DNA of 64,000 nt from an uncultured Lachnospiraceae bacterium (GCA_910586715.1 CAJUJG010000007.1:8517-72516), one strand, 5' to 3'. Positions 51,030 through 60,206 are shown, numbered from the stretch's first letter. Notes: a model not told the origin generated them from the letters alone. Program-made: numbers and translations.

Positions 51030-51563
51030 TTATTCTGACTGCTTTACATCAAAATTCATGCTCTCCTGCTCCACACTGTCCGCTATGTTGTTATTTTCTT
51101 CACAAAGTTCGTGAAACCGCCTCTTAAGCCTTGCCCGCAGCGGCAGTAAAACAACCGTTACCATCGACGCATAGCACAAGGGAATTGAACCGACAGCAAT
51201 ATACTTCATTGCCAGCAACACGTCCAACTCACCCGGAAAATTCAAAAAAGTATTCATTGTCGGTACCAAAAAGCCAAAAATTCCCGCGGTCCAAAAAGCC
51301 TTCATTGCAAACGACACCGCTTCCATCGCACGCAGAAGCTCCGCACGTTTCACAGGTTTCTTCATCTTTGCACCAAGCCGGAACGCATTGTTGAAATCCT
51401 TCATCTCCCCTGCGATTATCATCATCGGCAGTACAAGCAAAGCAAGTGTGATAATTGTCGGCATATCAATAAAATAAACAATATTGCTAAGCCCGCCGCC
51501 CGTGCAGAAACCCATAAAAAGAATACACAATGCCAAGAACACTAAAATAGATAATAAATACAT
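51030..51563 (-). CDS. MotA/TolQ/ExbB-like membrane protein
   Basis: A 177-residue membrane protein with helices at about 3-22, 33-52, 88-108 and 117-140. The opening GGGLSNIVYFIDMPTIITL resembles the start of MotA (GGDLSAFIDIPSLLIV), and the following EMKDFNNAFRLG fits the MotA cytoplasmic segment. It is shorter than MotA (about 250-290) and no MotB-like partner is adjacent. A remote, non-flagellar homologue is the best reading. It is first in the operon with the membrane-bound LuxR protein, behind a promoter with a 14-bp palindrome. Confidence 0.6.
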   Translation of the reverse strand: MYLLSILVFLALCILFMGFCTGGGLSNIVYFIDMPTIITLALLVLPMMIIAGEMKDFNNAFRLGAKMKKPVKRAELLRAMEAVSFAMKAFWTAGIFGFLVPTMNTFLNFPGELDVLLAMKYIAVGSIPLCYASMVTVVLLPLRARLKRRFHELCEENNNIADSVEQESMNFDVKQSE

Positions 51564-51597
51564 AATCCTTCCTCCTTTTTACCTTATCATGAAAAAT

Positions 51598-51622
51598 TAA
51601 CAAGCTTGTTATCTGATTTTAG
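51598..51622 (-). promoter_or_regulatory. Promoter and palindromic operator of the MotA-like/LuxR operon
   Basis: A minus-strand extended -10 (TGC-TAAAAT, -10 at 51616-51621) is followed at the expected start site by the perfect palindrome TAACAAGCTTGTTA (51598-51611), a likely operator. Confidence 0.5.
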
Positions 51623-51678
51623 CATTCCCGTACTGTATATTCCATACTTCTAAAGTCGTATTTTCGGTAGTAATCAAC

Positions 51679-53664
51679 CTACTTTTTGCGTTTCACAAAC
51701 AGCTGTACCTCATACGGATTCAAATACTCTTCCCGCTCGCCCTCAATCATTTCATACCAATCATGCAGATGATACACCTGCTCGTCATCCGTATGATTAA
51801 TCACAAACAACCAAACCTGATCCTGTGTTTCGCGCGTCATCATCTCTACTCCATCCGCCGCTGTTCCCAGTGTTTCGACATTGCTGCGCCGTTTAAAATA
51901 CGCCAGCAAATCCTCCATAAGCTCTTCGCCCGGTTCCGTTCCAACATACCACGCAATGCCGTTGCCATATTCATTTTCCGTAATCGCGGGGGACTGCCTG
52001 TAGAAACCTGTGGAATACTCTGCCAGTGCCTTAGCGTCCCTAAGTTCAATAATATCGCACCATTTTTTAACCACATATTCCTTTTTTCCATAAAGCACAC
52101 CGCCCGTTGTTCCCAGCAGACAGTCATACTCCGGTATTGTAATCCCGCAAAGATCGCCAAGCCGCCCGGGAAGCTCCCGGTCTGTCATACACAAATTCGT
52201 CGCGTCCTTCACTCCCGTACGCATCGTCAGCACCAAATGCCCGCCGTTTTCCACATAATCAAAATAATGCTGTTCGAGTTCCGGCGTCATCAAATACTGA
52301 AGCGGCGCAATTACCAGCTTATATCCCGACAAATCATCCATATCCTGCACAAAATCAACAGGAACTTTCTTCTCAAAAAACGCCCTGTAATATTTATAAA
52401 GCTCCTTCACATATGTAAGCTTTGGATGATGCGGCTGAATCTGAAAAGCATAATTCTGCCGGAAACTATGCACAATCGCCACCTCAGGCTTCGGAATACT
52501 TCCCTCCAATACATCCATATGTTTTGAAAACGTTTCCGTCAAATGCTTTAACTCATCGTAAATACGCCCCGGTTTTCCGCTGTGTCCCAAAATACCATGC
52601 CAAAATTGTTCTGTTCCCACGGCACAAGTACGCCACCGGAAAAAAACGACTGCATCCGCGCCATGTGCTACTGACTGCATTGCCCGCGCTGACACCTGCC
52701 CCGGCTTTGGCAGTCTTCCCATAATCTCCCAGCCTGCTATTCCCGACTGCTGCTCCATAATCCAAAACGGCTGCTTTTTATAACTGCGCACCACATCATG
52801 CGCCGCCGCTGTCTCATATTCCGGCTGGTTTGGCTGATTCTGCCAATGTCCGCCCGGATAGACATCATTCGACACGAAATCCAAGAGCGCACCTAAATCG
52901 TAGTAATTCACCTTATCATCAAAGCACATATAATTATGCGTGATAAAATGATTCGGACAATTTCTGCGAATAATATCAGCCTGCCATTTTGCAAAATCCA
53001 CAATCAGATCAGAGCAAAAGCATTTCCAGTCAAGCATCGCCGATGGGTTTTCTCCTGCCGCCGTAATCAGCGGCGTTCTTATTTGGGCAAACTTATTATA
53101 ACCCTGGCTCCAAAATGCCGTACCCCATGCATCATTTAGACGTTCTATTTTTCCGTATTTCTGCAAAAGCCATTTTTGGAAATTCAGCCGGCAGGAACCG
53201 CACATACACAAATCTGCATGTGAATTTCCCAGTTCATTATCAATCTGCCACCCGATAACACCCGGATTATCCGCAAATTTTTCTGACATTGCTGTCACAA
53301 ATCGTTTAATGTGCTCACGATACGTTTTGTTTGACTGACAGCAATGGTGCCTTCCGCCAAAAAACCTGCGCCTGCCCTCTCTGTCTATGGGTTGTATTTC
53401 CGGATTTTTTTCTATAATCCAAGCAGGGGGAGCCGCTGTAGGCGTACCAAGTATGGTCTTAATTCCATATTGATTCAGCAGATTTACTGCCTCCTCAAGC
53501 CATGCAAAATGAAACACGCCCTCCTGCGGCTCCATTTTAAACCACGAAAACTCAGCCATGCGCACAACCTGCACACCCATATCCTTCATTAACTGCGCGT
53601 CTGTTTCCCAACGTTCCCGGGGCCAATGCTCAGGGTAATAATCGACACCAAAATGTATGCTCAT
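51679..53664 (-). CDS. Beta-galactosidase, GH42
   Basis: This cytoplasmic enzyme hydrolyses beta-galactosides. It is about 661 residues, standard for GH42, starting FGVDYYPEHWPRERW. The acid/base is E144 in WQIDNELGNSH and the nucleophile E304 in WIMEQQSG. The GH42 zinc cluster is visible as C109 with C153-x-C155-x-x-C158. A trimerisation domain and a short beta domain follow. No signal peptide. The ATG at 53664 fits the family start, though its ribosome site (AAAGGAG) is 13 bases away; an ATG four codons earlier is too close to that site. It is monocistronic or loosely linked to the hydrolase genes upstream. Confidence 0.93.
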   Translation of the reverse strand: MSIHFGVDYYPEHWPRERWETDAQLMKDMGVQVVRMAEFSWFKMEPQEGVFHFAWLEEAVNLLNQYGIKTILGTPTAAPPAWIIEKNPEIQPIDREGRRRFFGGRHHCCQSNKTYREHIKRFVTAMSEKFADNPGVIGWQIDNELGNSHADLCMCGSCRLNFQKWLLQKYGKIERLNDAWGTAFWSQGYNKFAQIRTPLITAAGENPSAMLDWKCFCSDLIVDFAKWQADIIRRNCPNHFITHNYMCFDDKVNYYDLGALLDFVSNDVYPGGHWQNQPNQPEYETAAAHDVVRSYKKQPFWIMEQQSGIAGWEIMGRLPKPGQVSARAMQSVAHGADAVVFFRWRTCAVGTEQFWHGILGHSGKPGRIYDELKHLTETFSKHMDVLEGSIPKPEVAIVHSFRQNYAFQIQPHHPKLTYVKELYKYYRAFFEKKVPVDFVQDMDDLSGYKLVIAPLQYLMTPELEQHYFDYVENGGHLVLTMRTGVKDATNLCMTDRELPGRLGDLCGITIPEYDCLLGTTGGVLYGKKEYVVKKWCDIIELRDAKALAEYSTGFYRQSPAITENEYGNGIAWYVGTEPGEELMEDLLAYFKRRSNVETLGTAADGVEMMTRETQDQVWLFVINHTDDEQVYHLHDWYEMIEGEREEYLNPYEVQLFVKRKK

Positions 53665-53727
53665 TTCAATAACCATACTCCTTTCCCAACATTACCTTGC
53701 ATCCTCCAAAGTCTGCATATACTGAAA

Positions 53728-53991
53728 CTATGCAAAAAGCGCAAGCAGCAAAAGAATCACGACTGCTGCTGCCGCAAACACCGCAGGCTTAAACCACTTC
53801 CAGCGCGCCGTGTGGGGCACCTTATCAAGCACAATATCGAGAAGCCCGAAAAACAAAAACAGCCACAGCGGCAAAAATCCCTTTACTACTCCTTTTTCAC
53901 CCACAATTGTACATATAAGCAGACTGATTGCCGCACCCAAAAGTGCAATAACCGCCGCAGGATAAATTTTATTGCGTAAGATATTTTTCAA
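53728..53991 (-). CDS. Small membrane protein, 87 residues
   Basis: Three hydrophobic segments (about 10-30, 38-55 and 66-86) occupy almost the whole protein. No family is recognised. The gene overlaps the end of the alpha/beta hydrolase by 23 bases, which implies translational coupling and a joint function at the membrane. Confidence 0.6.
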   Translation of the reverse strand: MKNILRNKIYPAAVIALLGAAISLLICTIVGEKGVVKGFLPLWLFLFFGLLDIVLDKVPHTARWKWFKPAVFAAAAVVILLLLALFA

Positions 53992-55006
53992 TTTCGTCTA
54001 AAACCTCCTGTGTCCCCCAAAAATCATTATGTCCGATTTCGTCAATTGTCACAAAATTGCAGCCTTTCTTATACTGTTCAAAAAGTCTTACAGAGCTTTC
54101 ATATGGCACTTCCTCATCCATATTTGACGCCAAAAGCAACGGTTTTACGTTTACATTTTCCGCAAATTTTACCGACCTCATTTTAAAGCTGACAAGCGCC
54201 TTCAACGGACCATGAAAAATATCCGCATAGCTGTTATACAAATCATAGCCGTCCGCATATGGCGCCATCAAAATCAAGCCCGCGGGCTGCCTTTGGCTCG
54301 CCACATAATTAGCTACACCTGTTCCAAGGCTGTATCCCATCAACGTTATTTTGCTCACATCTTCCCTGTTCATCAGACAATCGTACGCACTAAGCCCCAT
54401 GCGCTTAAAGCTGTCCTCCGAGGAAACACCCTCACTAATTCCATAGCCAGGATAATCAATACATGCAAAATGATAACCGTCAAATGCAGAACGTATGTTT
54501 TCATTCTCAAAAAGCTGAAGCACTCTTCCTGCCGCATCCTCGCCATTTCCACTAAAATAGAGCACCGTAGGAGCATTCCCCTGCGCATTATGCAGAAACC
54601 AGCCGTGAAGCGTGCCGTTTGCCGTCTCAAAACGAAGCTCCTCAACAGTTCCGTTTGCCGCATATGCCTTCAGACGTTTTTCCGCACGCTCATTATGCAC
54701 AGGCGCAAAAAGCATCACAGGCGCAAAGGCACAGATTGTAGTTGCCAAAAATGCAATCAGGGCAAACAGAATAAACAATTCGTTTGCCAAAAGCTTTTTT
54801 GTAAATCCTACTTTTTGAATTACAAAATCATATATTATTTTGAGAGCAAATATCACAGCCGCAGCGCCCAAAATAGAAATTCCAAGTGTCCGCACATTTT
54901 GATTGCGAAACAGAATAAACCATATAAGCGTTACCGCCACGCTCCCCACTAGTCCTATTAATGCGGATTTCTTAAATTTATTTAATTTCTCTATCAGAGT
55001 GCTCAT
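53969..55006 (-). CDS. Membrane-anchored alpha/beta hydrolase
   Basis: A 345-residue hydrolase. Hydrophobic helices in the first 120 residues (about 14-32, 38-60 and 74-106) anchor it; the catalytic domain follows with nucleophile Ser in LMGYSLGTGVANY near 220, the Asp region ASNMDEEVPYE and the final His in IDEIGHNDFWG. The relationship is to BAAT/BEM46-like serine hydrolases (ABHD-type). Substrate unknown. It is coupled to the small membrane protein gene by overlap. Confidence 0.83.
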   Translation of the reverse strand: MSTLIEKLNKFKKSALIGLVGSVAVTLIWFILFRNQNVRTLGISILGAAAVIFALKIIYDFVIQKVGFTKKLLANELFILFALIAFLATTICAFAPVMLFAPVHNERAEKRLKAYAANGTVEELRFETANGTLHGWFLHNAQGNAPTVLYFSGNGEDAAGRVLQLFENENIRSAFDGYHFACIDYPGYGISEGVSSEDSFKRMGLSAYDCLMNREDVSKITLMGYSLGTGVANYVASQRQPAGLILMAPYADGYDLYNSYADIFHGPLKALVSFKMRSVKFAENVNVKPLLLASNMDEEVPYESSVRLFEQYKKGCNFVTIDEIGHNDFWGTQEVLDEIEKYLTQ

Positions 55007-55058
55007 TTTTTATATTAATCCCTCTCACTGTCTGCATTTGTTACTGTTAATAAGTATT

Positions 55059-55757
55059 TCAGATTTTCATCACTAAATTCTCAACAAGTTTCGCGCAATG
55101 TGCCGCCGCCGCACGCTCAAACTCGGGATAATCCATATGCGCACTGCCGTCCGCCTTGTCTGAAATGGCACGAAGCACTACATATGGAATCTTGTTTAAA
55201 AATGCTGCATGTGCAATCGCAGCGCCTTCCATTTCTGTACACGAAGCATTAAAAAGCGTAATCAGCCTGTCTTTTGTATCCCTGTCCGAAACGAACCGGT
55301 CACCGCTGACAACACGTCCCTCGTATACATCAATTTCCGGATTAACTTCCGCGCATACCGCTTTTGCCTGCTGTGCAAGCGTTCTGTCCGCTTTAAAAAA
55401 CGAAGTTCCCATCTGCGGAATAATGCCCGGCTCATAGCCAAGCGCCGTCACGTCCATATCATGCTCGCACGCATCTGTCGAAACAACAATGTCACCGATA
55501 TTGATTTCTGCGCGCAGCGAGCCTGCCACGCCTGTGTTAATCACTGCATCCACATTGAATAAATCCGCCAAAATCTGTACGCACATTCCTGCGTTTACCT
55601 TTCCGATACCGCACTGGACAATCACCACGTCTTTCCCGTTTAAAACGCCTTCATGGAATTTCATTCCTGCCTTTTCGACAACATTTTTTACATCCGTTTT
55701 AGATTTTAATTCTGCAACCTCAAGCTCCATTGCACCGATAATTCCTATTTTATTCAT
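55059..55757 (-). CDS. mtnN: 5'-methylthioadenosine/S-adenosylhomocysteine nucleosidase
   Basis: This cytoplasmic enzyme (Pfs) splits S-adenosylhomocysteine and methylthioadenosine, releasing adenine. It has 232 residues, the normal length. Acid/base residue E11 is in IGAMELEV, the nucleotide-binding NTGVAGSL is near 78, and the catalytic Asp is in AISDKADGSAH near 198. It lies directly after luxS, with a hairpin between, so both steps of the activated methyl cycle that yield homocysteine and DPD (AI-2 precursor) are together. Confidence 0.95.
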   Translation of the reverse strand: MNKIGIIGAMELEVAELKSKTDVKNVVEKAGMKFHEGVLNGKDVVIVQCGIGKVNAGMCVQILADLFNVDAVINTGVAGSLRAEINIGDIVVSTDACEHDMDVTALGYEPGIIPQMGTSFFKADRTLAQQAKAVCAEVNPEIDVYEGRVVSGDRFVSDRDTKDRLITLFNASCTEMEGAAIAHAAFLNKIPYVVLRAISDKADGSAHMDYPEFERAAAAHCAKLVENLVMKI

Positions 55758-55800
55758 ACCCTTTTATCCTTTCGTTTATGATTTTAAAAATTAATATTCC

Positions 55801-55830
55801 GCAGTGCGCTCGAAAAGCTTTCGGCACTGC
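55801..55830 (-). terminator. Hairpin between luxS and mtnN
   Basis: Arms GCAGTGC/GCACTGC enclose CGAAA/TTTCG, forming an extended stem six bases after the luxS stop. The T tract is interrupted (AATATTAATTTTT), so it may be a partial terminator. Confidence 0.55.
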
Positions 55831-55836
55831 TCATTG

Positions 55837-56316
55837 TTATCGCGGATAGACCAGCCGGTCTTCCTTAATATCATAAAGCACATTGTCCAAATACCGCTTT
55901 GCAAGATAATTTGCCATGCCAAGGTTCATGTCCAAATAATTCCCGCAGTCCTTCGGGCTTGCACCCGGCACCTCGTCCTTAAAGTCACGGATAAACTCAT
56001 ACAGTTCTGTCATAAGAGGCACAATATCTTTCGATTCATAATCCCCTGCGAGCAACAGATAAAATCCCGTCCGGCACCCCATCGGTCCAAAGTAAATTGT
56101 CTTCTCACCATACTCCTTGTGATTGCGCAAAAATGTCGCCGCCAAATGCTCAATCGTGTGCACCTCCGCTGTATTCATAACAGGCTCCTCGTTCGGTGAG
56201 GTCATTCTAAGGTCAAACGTCGTAACCATGTTATCGCCCACCTTGTCCTTGCGCGATACATACACCCCCGGCTGCAATTTAATGTGGTCAATTGTAAAGC
56301 TTGTTATTTTTTCCAT
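55837..56316 (-). CDS. luxS: S-ribosylhomocysteine lyase LuxS
   Basis: LuxS cuts S-ribosylhomocysteine to homocysteine and DPD, the precursor of AI-2. The 159-residue protein has the metal ligands H53 and H57 in HTIEHLAAT and C124 in PKDCGNY, with general base E56 and the active-site C81 in GPMGCRTGFY. GGAGAGGAG precedes the ATG. It is followed by mtnN on the same strand. No AI-2 receptor (LsrB or LuxP) is evident nearby; the MglB-like proteins are sugar-binding by their motifs. Confidence 0.97.
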   Translation of the reverse strand: MEKITSFTIDHIKLQPGVYVSRKDKVGDNMVTTFDLRMTSPNEEPVMNTAEVHTIEHLAATFLRNHKEYGEKTIYFGPMGCRTGFYLLLAGDYESKDIVPLMTELYEFIRDFKDEVPGASPKDCGNYLDMNLGMANYLAKRYLDNVLYDIKEDRLVYPR

Positions 56317-56361
56317 TGAAATAATCTCCTCTCCTATTTATAATGCGCACATTTGCGTCAT

Positions 56362-56886
56362 TTACTCGTTCATCAATGTAAGCGTTTCTTCAAAAGAGAT
56401 ACAATCTGCATATCTCCCGTTCCATATAAAATCATTATAATAGTGATACGTCATTTCAGCAGTCATAAACGTATTGTCAAATGTGCTGTTTGCATTCGCT
56501 GGAACAATCATTTTAAATCCATGTTCAAAACCGCATTTTACGGCTGCATCAATACAATAATCCGTTTGCAGACCAACAACAATAATCGTATTCTCCTCTT
56601 TCTTTTTTAGGTATTCCAATAATCCCGTTTTGTTAAAAGGACTATTCACATTTTTGTCAAAAATCAATTCTCCGTCAGCAGGCTCAAATTCCTGATATAT
56701 TTCAAATCCGTCCGTTCCCTTTGTGAATGCACTCCCGCTTCCGTCATCATGTCTGACGTAGATGACCTCAATCTTTCGCTCCCGAGCCGCCCTTATCAAT
56801 TCTTTAATATGGCTTTCAAAAAGCGGAAACTCATATAAGTCCGTATTTGTAATCAACTTTTGCGTATCAACCACCAAAAGCACCAT
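56362..56886 (-). CDS. Isochorismatase-like cysteine hydrolase
   Basis: A 174-residue hydrolase of the isochorismatase/nicotinamidase superfamily. The triad is visible: D7 in VVDTQK, K78 in FDKNVNS and C111 in GLQTDYCID. The ATG at 56886 is preferred because AAGGAG lies nine bases upstream. It sits upstream of luxS with 45 bases between and could be in the same transcript, but a link to the methyl cycle is not evident. Nicotinamidase is unlikely without its metal-binding motif. Confidence 0.88.
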   Translation of the reverse strand: MVLLVVDTQKLITNTDLYEFPLFESHIKELIRAARERKIEVIYVRHDDGSGSAFTKGTDGFEIYQEFEPADGELIFDKNVNSPFNKTGLLEYLKKKEENTIIVVGLQTDYCIDAAVKCGFEHGFKMIVPANANSTFDNTFMTAEMTYHYYNDFIWNGRYADCISFEETLTLMNE

Positions 56887-56892
56887 ATGCAT

Positions 56893-57557
56893 TATCTCCT
56901 TCTATATAGAAATGGCGGGAAATGCTTCCCGCCTGCAATAATCCAAAGAGCCCTCGCCCAAATCAAAGCTGTACTGCATTACAGCCTATATTCAATTCAT
57001 ATTATACGGTACCTATATATAACTTGCAAGCGTTTTTTCCTTGATTTGCAGTTAATGATTTATAATGATTTATAGTTAATCTGTAATAGTAACAAATACA
57101 TAGAAACATCGGGAATTTCCTGCCATTGATATTGAACGCTGTCGCCAAATACGCGGTATAAACGGTCTTTATCAAGATCTGTTTACCCATATCTTCTATC
57201 GGAAATGCATTCATATCACCTTCCCGTTCCATCACGCCATTTAGCTTGTTAAATGAAAGCTTGTCGCGCTTAGTACTTCTTTGCCCGAACTCGTGACATC
57301 CGTTACTGTCGCGAGAAAAGGCAACGGATAAAACGCTCAAGCGTCTGCATGGTGCGCTGTTATTGGCGGAGTATGCCGTATACTTTACGGCAATCCTGCG
57401 TTAGCCACAGCTAACATGCCTGCCGCAAAATGACAAAAACACGATGTTAATTTTCAGAAACCTGCAAAATGTATGCCAAGGTTGACAAATTGACAATCTA
57501 AATTGCTTGAATCCAAATAAATTTTATTGTAGGCTGAAAAAAAGGAGGCAAGGTAAC
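56893..57557. other. Non-coding region with tandem hairpins
   Basis: About 665 bases without a convincing gene. Open frames, the longest 112 residues on the minus strand at 57002-57340, have no ribosome site or family. Two neat hairpins stand side by side: GCCGTA-TACTT-TACGGC (57375-57391) and GTTAGC-CACA-GCTAAC (57400-57415). TTGACA occurs twice (57482 and 57490). Given the relaxase relic at 60253, this may be decayed mobile DNA. Confidence 0.45.
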
Positions 57558-57983
57558 ATGAAATTCAACGAAAAACTATTAAAGCTCAGAAAAGAAAAGG
57601 GACTTTCGCAGGAAGAACTGGGAATGGAAATGCAGGTGTCAAGGCAGACGGTTTCAAAGTGGGAGGCAGGACAGTCATATCCTGATTTTACCAGATTAGT
57701 TATGTTAAGTGATTTCTTTGATATGACCTTAGATGAACTTGTGAAAGATATTGACGTGCAGGAAGTAAGAGAAAATTCGCTTACAAATGAGAAAATAGAT
57801 TCTATTTATCGAGTTTCCCAAAACGTGGATTCGATACTTCAAAACAAAACACTGAAAAACATTTTAAAAGGGGTAGCATGGTTTATCGTGGGCAGTTGTA
57901 TTTTGATATGCCTCGTTGCGGCAGTTTCCCTTATTCTGCATATGATTTATCCGGAAAGCAATACATTTTGGCATACCTATTAG
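57558..57983 (+). CDS. Xre-family regulator with C-terminal membrane helix
   Basis: A 141-residue protein. The helix-turn-helix is at 1-60 (LRKEKGLSQEELGMEMQVSR, then QTVSKWEAGQSYPDF), and a membrane helix spans about 108-132. AAAGGAGG lies nine bases before the ATG. It is the same build as the frameshifted gene at 47151-47659 but intact. Such HTH-membrane proteins often sit beside a partner exporter or toxin; none is evident here. A terminator follows. Confidence 0.82.
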   Translation: MKFNEKLLKLRKEKGLSQEELGMEMQVSRQTVSKWEAGQSYPDFTRLVMLSDFFDMTLDELVKDIDVQEVRENSLTNEKIDSIYRVSQNVDSILQNKTLKNILKGVAWFIVGSCILICLVAAVSLILHMIYPESNTFWHTY

Positions 57984-58020
57984 TTACGGCAAAACCCAAA
58001 TCAGAATTTTTGATAAGCGA

Positions 58021-58061
58021 AACAGCGGTAAAACCATCATACAATTTTACCGCTGTTTTTT
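58021..58061 (+). terminator. Terminator of the Xre-family gene
   Basis: A 13-bp perfect stem AACAGCGGTAAAA/TTTTACCGCTGTT with an 11-base loop, then TTTTATT. Confidence 0.9.
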
Positions 58062-58110
58062 ATTCCTGTTGTCTAATCAATCCTAAAAACAAATGAAAAA
58101 CAGCCCCCCG

Positions 58111-60162
58111 TCAAACCTCCCGATAAAAATCGTCCCGCAGTTCGGACATTACCAAATAACACGTTTTCCCATAAAGCAATTTCGCAGGAACACGCCACGG
58201 CTCCCCGTAATAAAAATTGTCCGCCGCGAGCACTCCGTCCGCATAAATCTGCGCCACATCATATTGGTCGGGAATTTCGACAAACCCGCCCGCGCCTAAA
58301 ACCGTAATCTTTTTCCATGTTCGCTTCCGCGCGCCGCCAAGACAAAGTTCCTCGGCATAGGGCGGCGCAAAGGGCTCTTTCACTGTCTCAAATACCGCCT
58401 TTGCCTGTGTAAACGAACGCTCTACAACAACATGCTCAAACGCCGAACCGTTCCACACGTCATACGAAAAATCACCATCTTGCACCGCATGGATTCCGTC
58501 CTCACACATATAAAGGTCGCAGTTATCCCCGATATAAAGCCTGCCCGAAAGCTTGCGGGCAAAGCGCACACGATCCCACGAAAGCGCCACAAGCTGTATG
58601 TCATTCACCCTGACAACACTGTCTGTTTTTGGTCGGAAACACGGGTCCTGCGCAAAGCAAAACTCTGCTTCCACGCCGTCAATCGCGGCAAAAAACCAAG
58701 TATTTTCGAGCCTGCAAAGCGGCTGCGCCGTCGCATATTCCAACAGATTTCCCGACAAATCCATGCGAAACGGCAGGAAAAAACTGACCTCACCGCACAC
58801 GTCAATCGGCGGAAATTCCACAACGCCTGTATCAATGACAACCCCTTTCACATCAGAAAGCTTCGCCAAACGCTGATAATGATTGACAAACACAAACCCG
58901 CTCTTTCCGTCCGTGCGCATACAGTACCGCAGCGACGCCAAATCCTCCGCAGCAACTGCCGTGCGCGCATCCACCGTCTTCATTGGCGCAAGCACGTCCC
59001 CAAAGTCGTTCACAAACAGATGAAGCAGATTGGTCAAACGGTACTGCTCGCGAATTTCGCCGTATTCCGAAATCGGCGCCTGAAAATCGTACGACAAAAT
59101 CGAATAATCGTTCGGATACCTCGTCGCCTTGGACTCGTTTAATGTCGATAAGCTGCCGATTTTGTTGGTGCCGCCCTTGTACATATAATACCCGACAAGA
59201 TTGTTGCCAGAGCCAAGCTTTACCAGCGAAAGCGCATAAATGTCCATGCCGCTAATCCGCGGTCGTCTGTGGTGCGTCACCTGCATTCCGCCGCCCAATT
59301 CACAGGTTGCAAACGGATAGTTCTCGTACGGCAGACACCACCCGTCCGCGTCCGTCTTTGCAATCAAATCCCTGCCAATCGCCGCGTCATTGCGCGTCGT
59401 GTCAAACACGTAATGCGGGGAAAGCGGCAGCCTGTCGGTGTGCTCTGTCCATGGTGCCTCAGGGTATGCACCGAACACGGGAACGACCTCGTCCACGGGG
59501 ATTTTGGCGCCGTAGGCGCTGTTCCAGCCTGTCACTGTGTAAATTGGCGCGTGAAAGCCTATTGCAAGTGCCAGCTTTTTGAGTTCGAATAAATGTTCTG
59601 CATTGTCGGTCAGTTCGTTTTCAAACTGAATGCCGATAATGTTTCCGCCGTCCTGATAAAACAAGCCTTGTACCTGTTCATAAATCTCCTCATACCAAAT
59701 CCGTACTTTTTCCATGTAGTCCTTGTTGTTGTCGCGCAGCTTGTAGGGCTTTTGCAGGAGCCAGTCAGGGAATGCACCGTTTCTGCATTCGCCGTGCGCC
59801 CACGGACCGATGCGCAGAACCACGTCCAAGTCTGCGCGCTGCGTTTCCATGATAAATTGGCGAACATCCCTGTCGCCTGTAAAGTCAAACTGTCCCTCAG
59901 TTTCCTCGTGGTATATCCAAAACAAGTATGTCGCGACGACGGTGATGCCGCCTGCTTTCATTTTGCAAAGTTCCCTGTACCAGTTTTCGCGTGCGTCGCG
60001 CACAAAATGATATTCGCCCATCACGCCAATCCACGGCTTTCCTGAGCGTGTAAAATATTGGCTTGTCACGTTGATGGTTTCCCCGTTTGGGTTTTTGCCG
60101 CCCATGTTAAGGTGGTTTGTCAAAAGGGGGGATTTTTGATATTGGTTGAATTGGTATTGCAT
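58111..60162 (-). CDS. Beta-galactosidase, GH35
   Basis: A 683-residue glycosidase of family GH35. The acid/base is E183 in IQFENELTD and the nucleophile E288 in TCELGGGMQ. The N-terminal barrel has the family stretch GVMGEYHFVRDARENWYREL and WIYHEETEGQFDF. A C-terminal beta region (about 450-683) is present. There is no signal peptide. It acts on imported beta-galactosides, alongside GH42. The ATG at 60162 has GGAGG about six bases upstream; an ATG four codons earlier overlaps that site. An inverted repeat at 60207-60240 may be its operator. Confidence 0.9.
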   Translation of the reverse strand: MQYQFNQYQKSPLLTNHLNMGGKNPNGETINVTSQYFTRSGKPWIGVMGEYHFVRDARENWYRELCKMKAGGITVVATYLFWIYHEETEGQFDFTGDRDVRQFIMETQRADLDVVLRIGPWAHGECRNGAFPDWLLQKPYKLRDNNKDYMEKVRIWYEEIYEQVQGLFYQDGGNIIGIQFENELTDNAEHLFELKKLALAIGFHAPIYTVTGWNSAYGAKIPVDEVVPVFGAYPEAPWTEHTDRLPLSPHYVFDTTRNDAAIGRDLIAKTDADGWCLPYENYPFATCELGGGMQVTHHRRPRISGMDIYALSLVKLGSGNNLVGYYMYKGGTNKIGSLSTLNESKATRYPNDYSILSYDFQAPISEYGEIREQYRLTNLLHLFVNDFGDVLAPMKTVDARTAVAAEDLASLRYCMRTDGKSGFVFVNHYQRLAKLSDVKGVVIDTGVVEFPPIDVCGEVSFFLPFRMDLSGNLLEYATAQPLCRLENTWFFAAIDGVEAEFCFAQDPCFRPKTDSVVRVNDIQLVALSWDRVRFARKLSGRLYIGDNCDLYMCEDGIHAVQDGDFSYDVWNGSAFEHVVVERSFTQAKAVFETVKEPFAPPYAEELCLGGARKRTWKKITVLGAGGFVEIPDQYDVAQIYADGVLAADNFYYGEPWRVPAKLLYGKTCYLVMSELRDDFYREV

Positions 60163-60206
60163 TTTTGCCTCCATTTTTTTGTTCCTTCTATATATTTATA
60201 GCTTAC

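Noticed and set aside
56317..57001. Possible SAM riboswitch upstream of luxS or the hydrolase
   Set aside because: The gap before luxS is only 45 bases, and the region before the hydrolase lacks an S-box-like multi-stem arrangement with a terminator.
57002..57340. 112-codon open frame on the minus strand
   Set aside because: No ribosome site or family; another frame over the same bases looks equally protein-like, so decay or chance is more likely.
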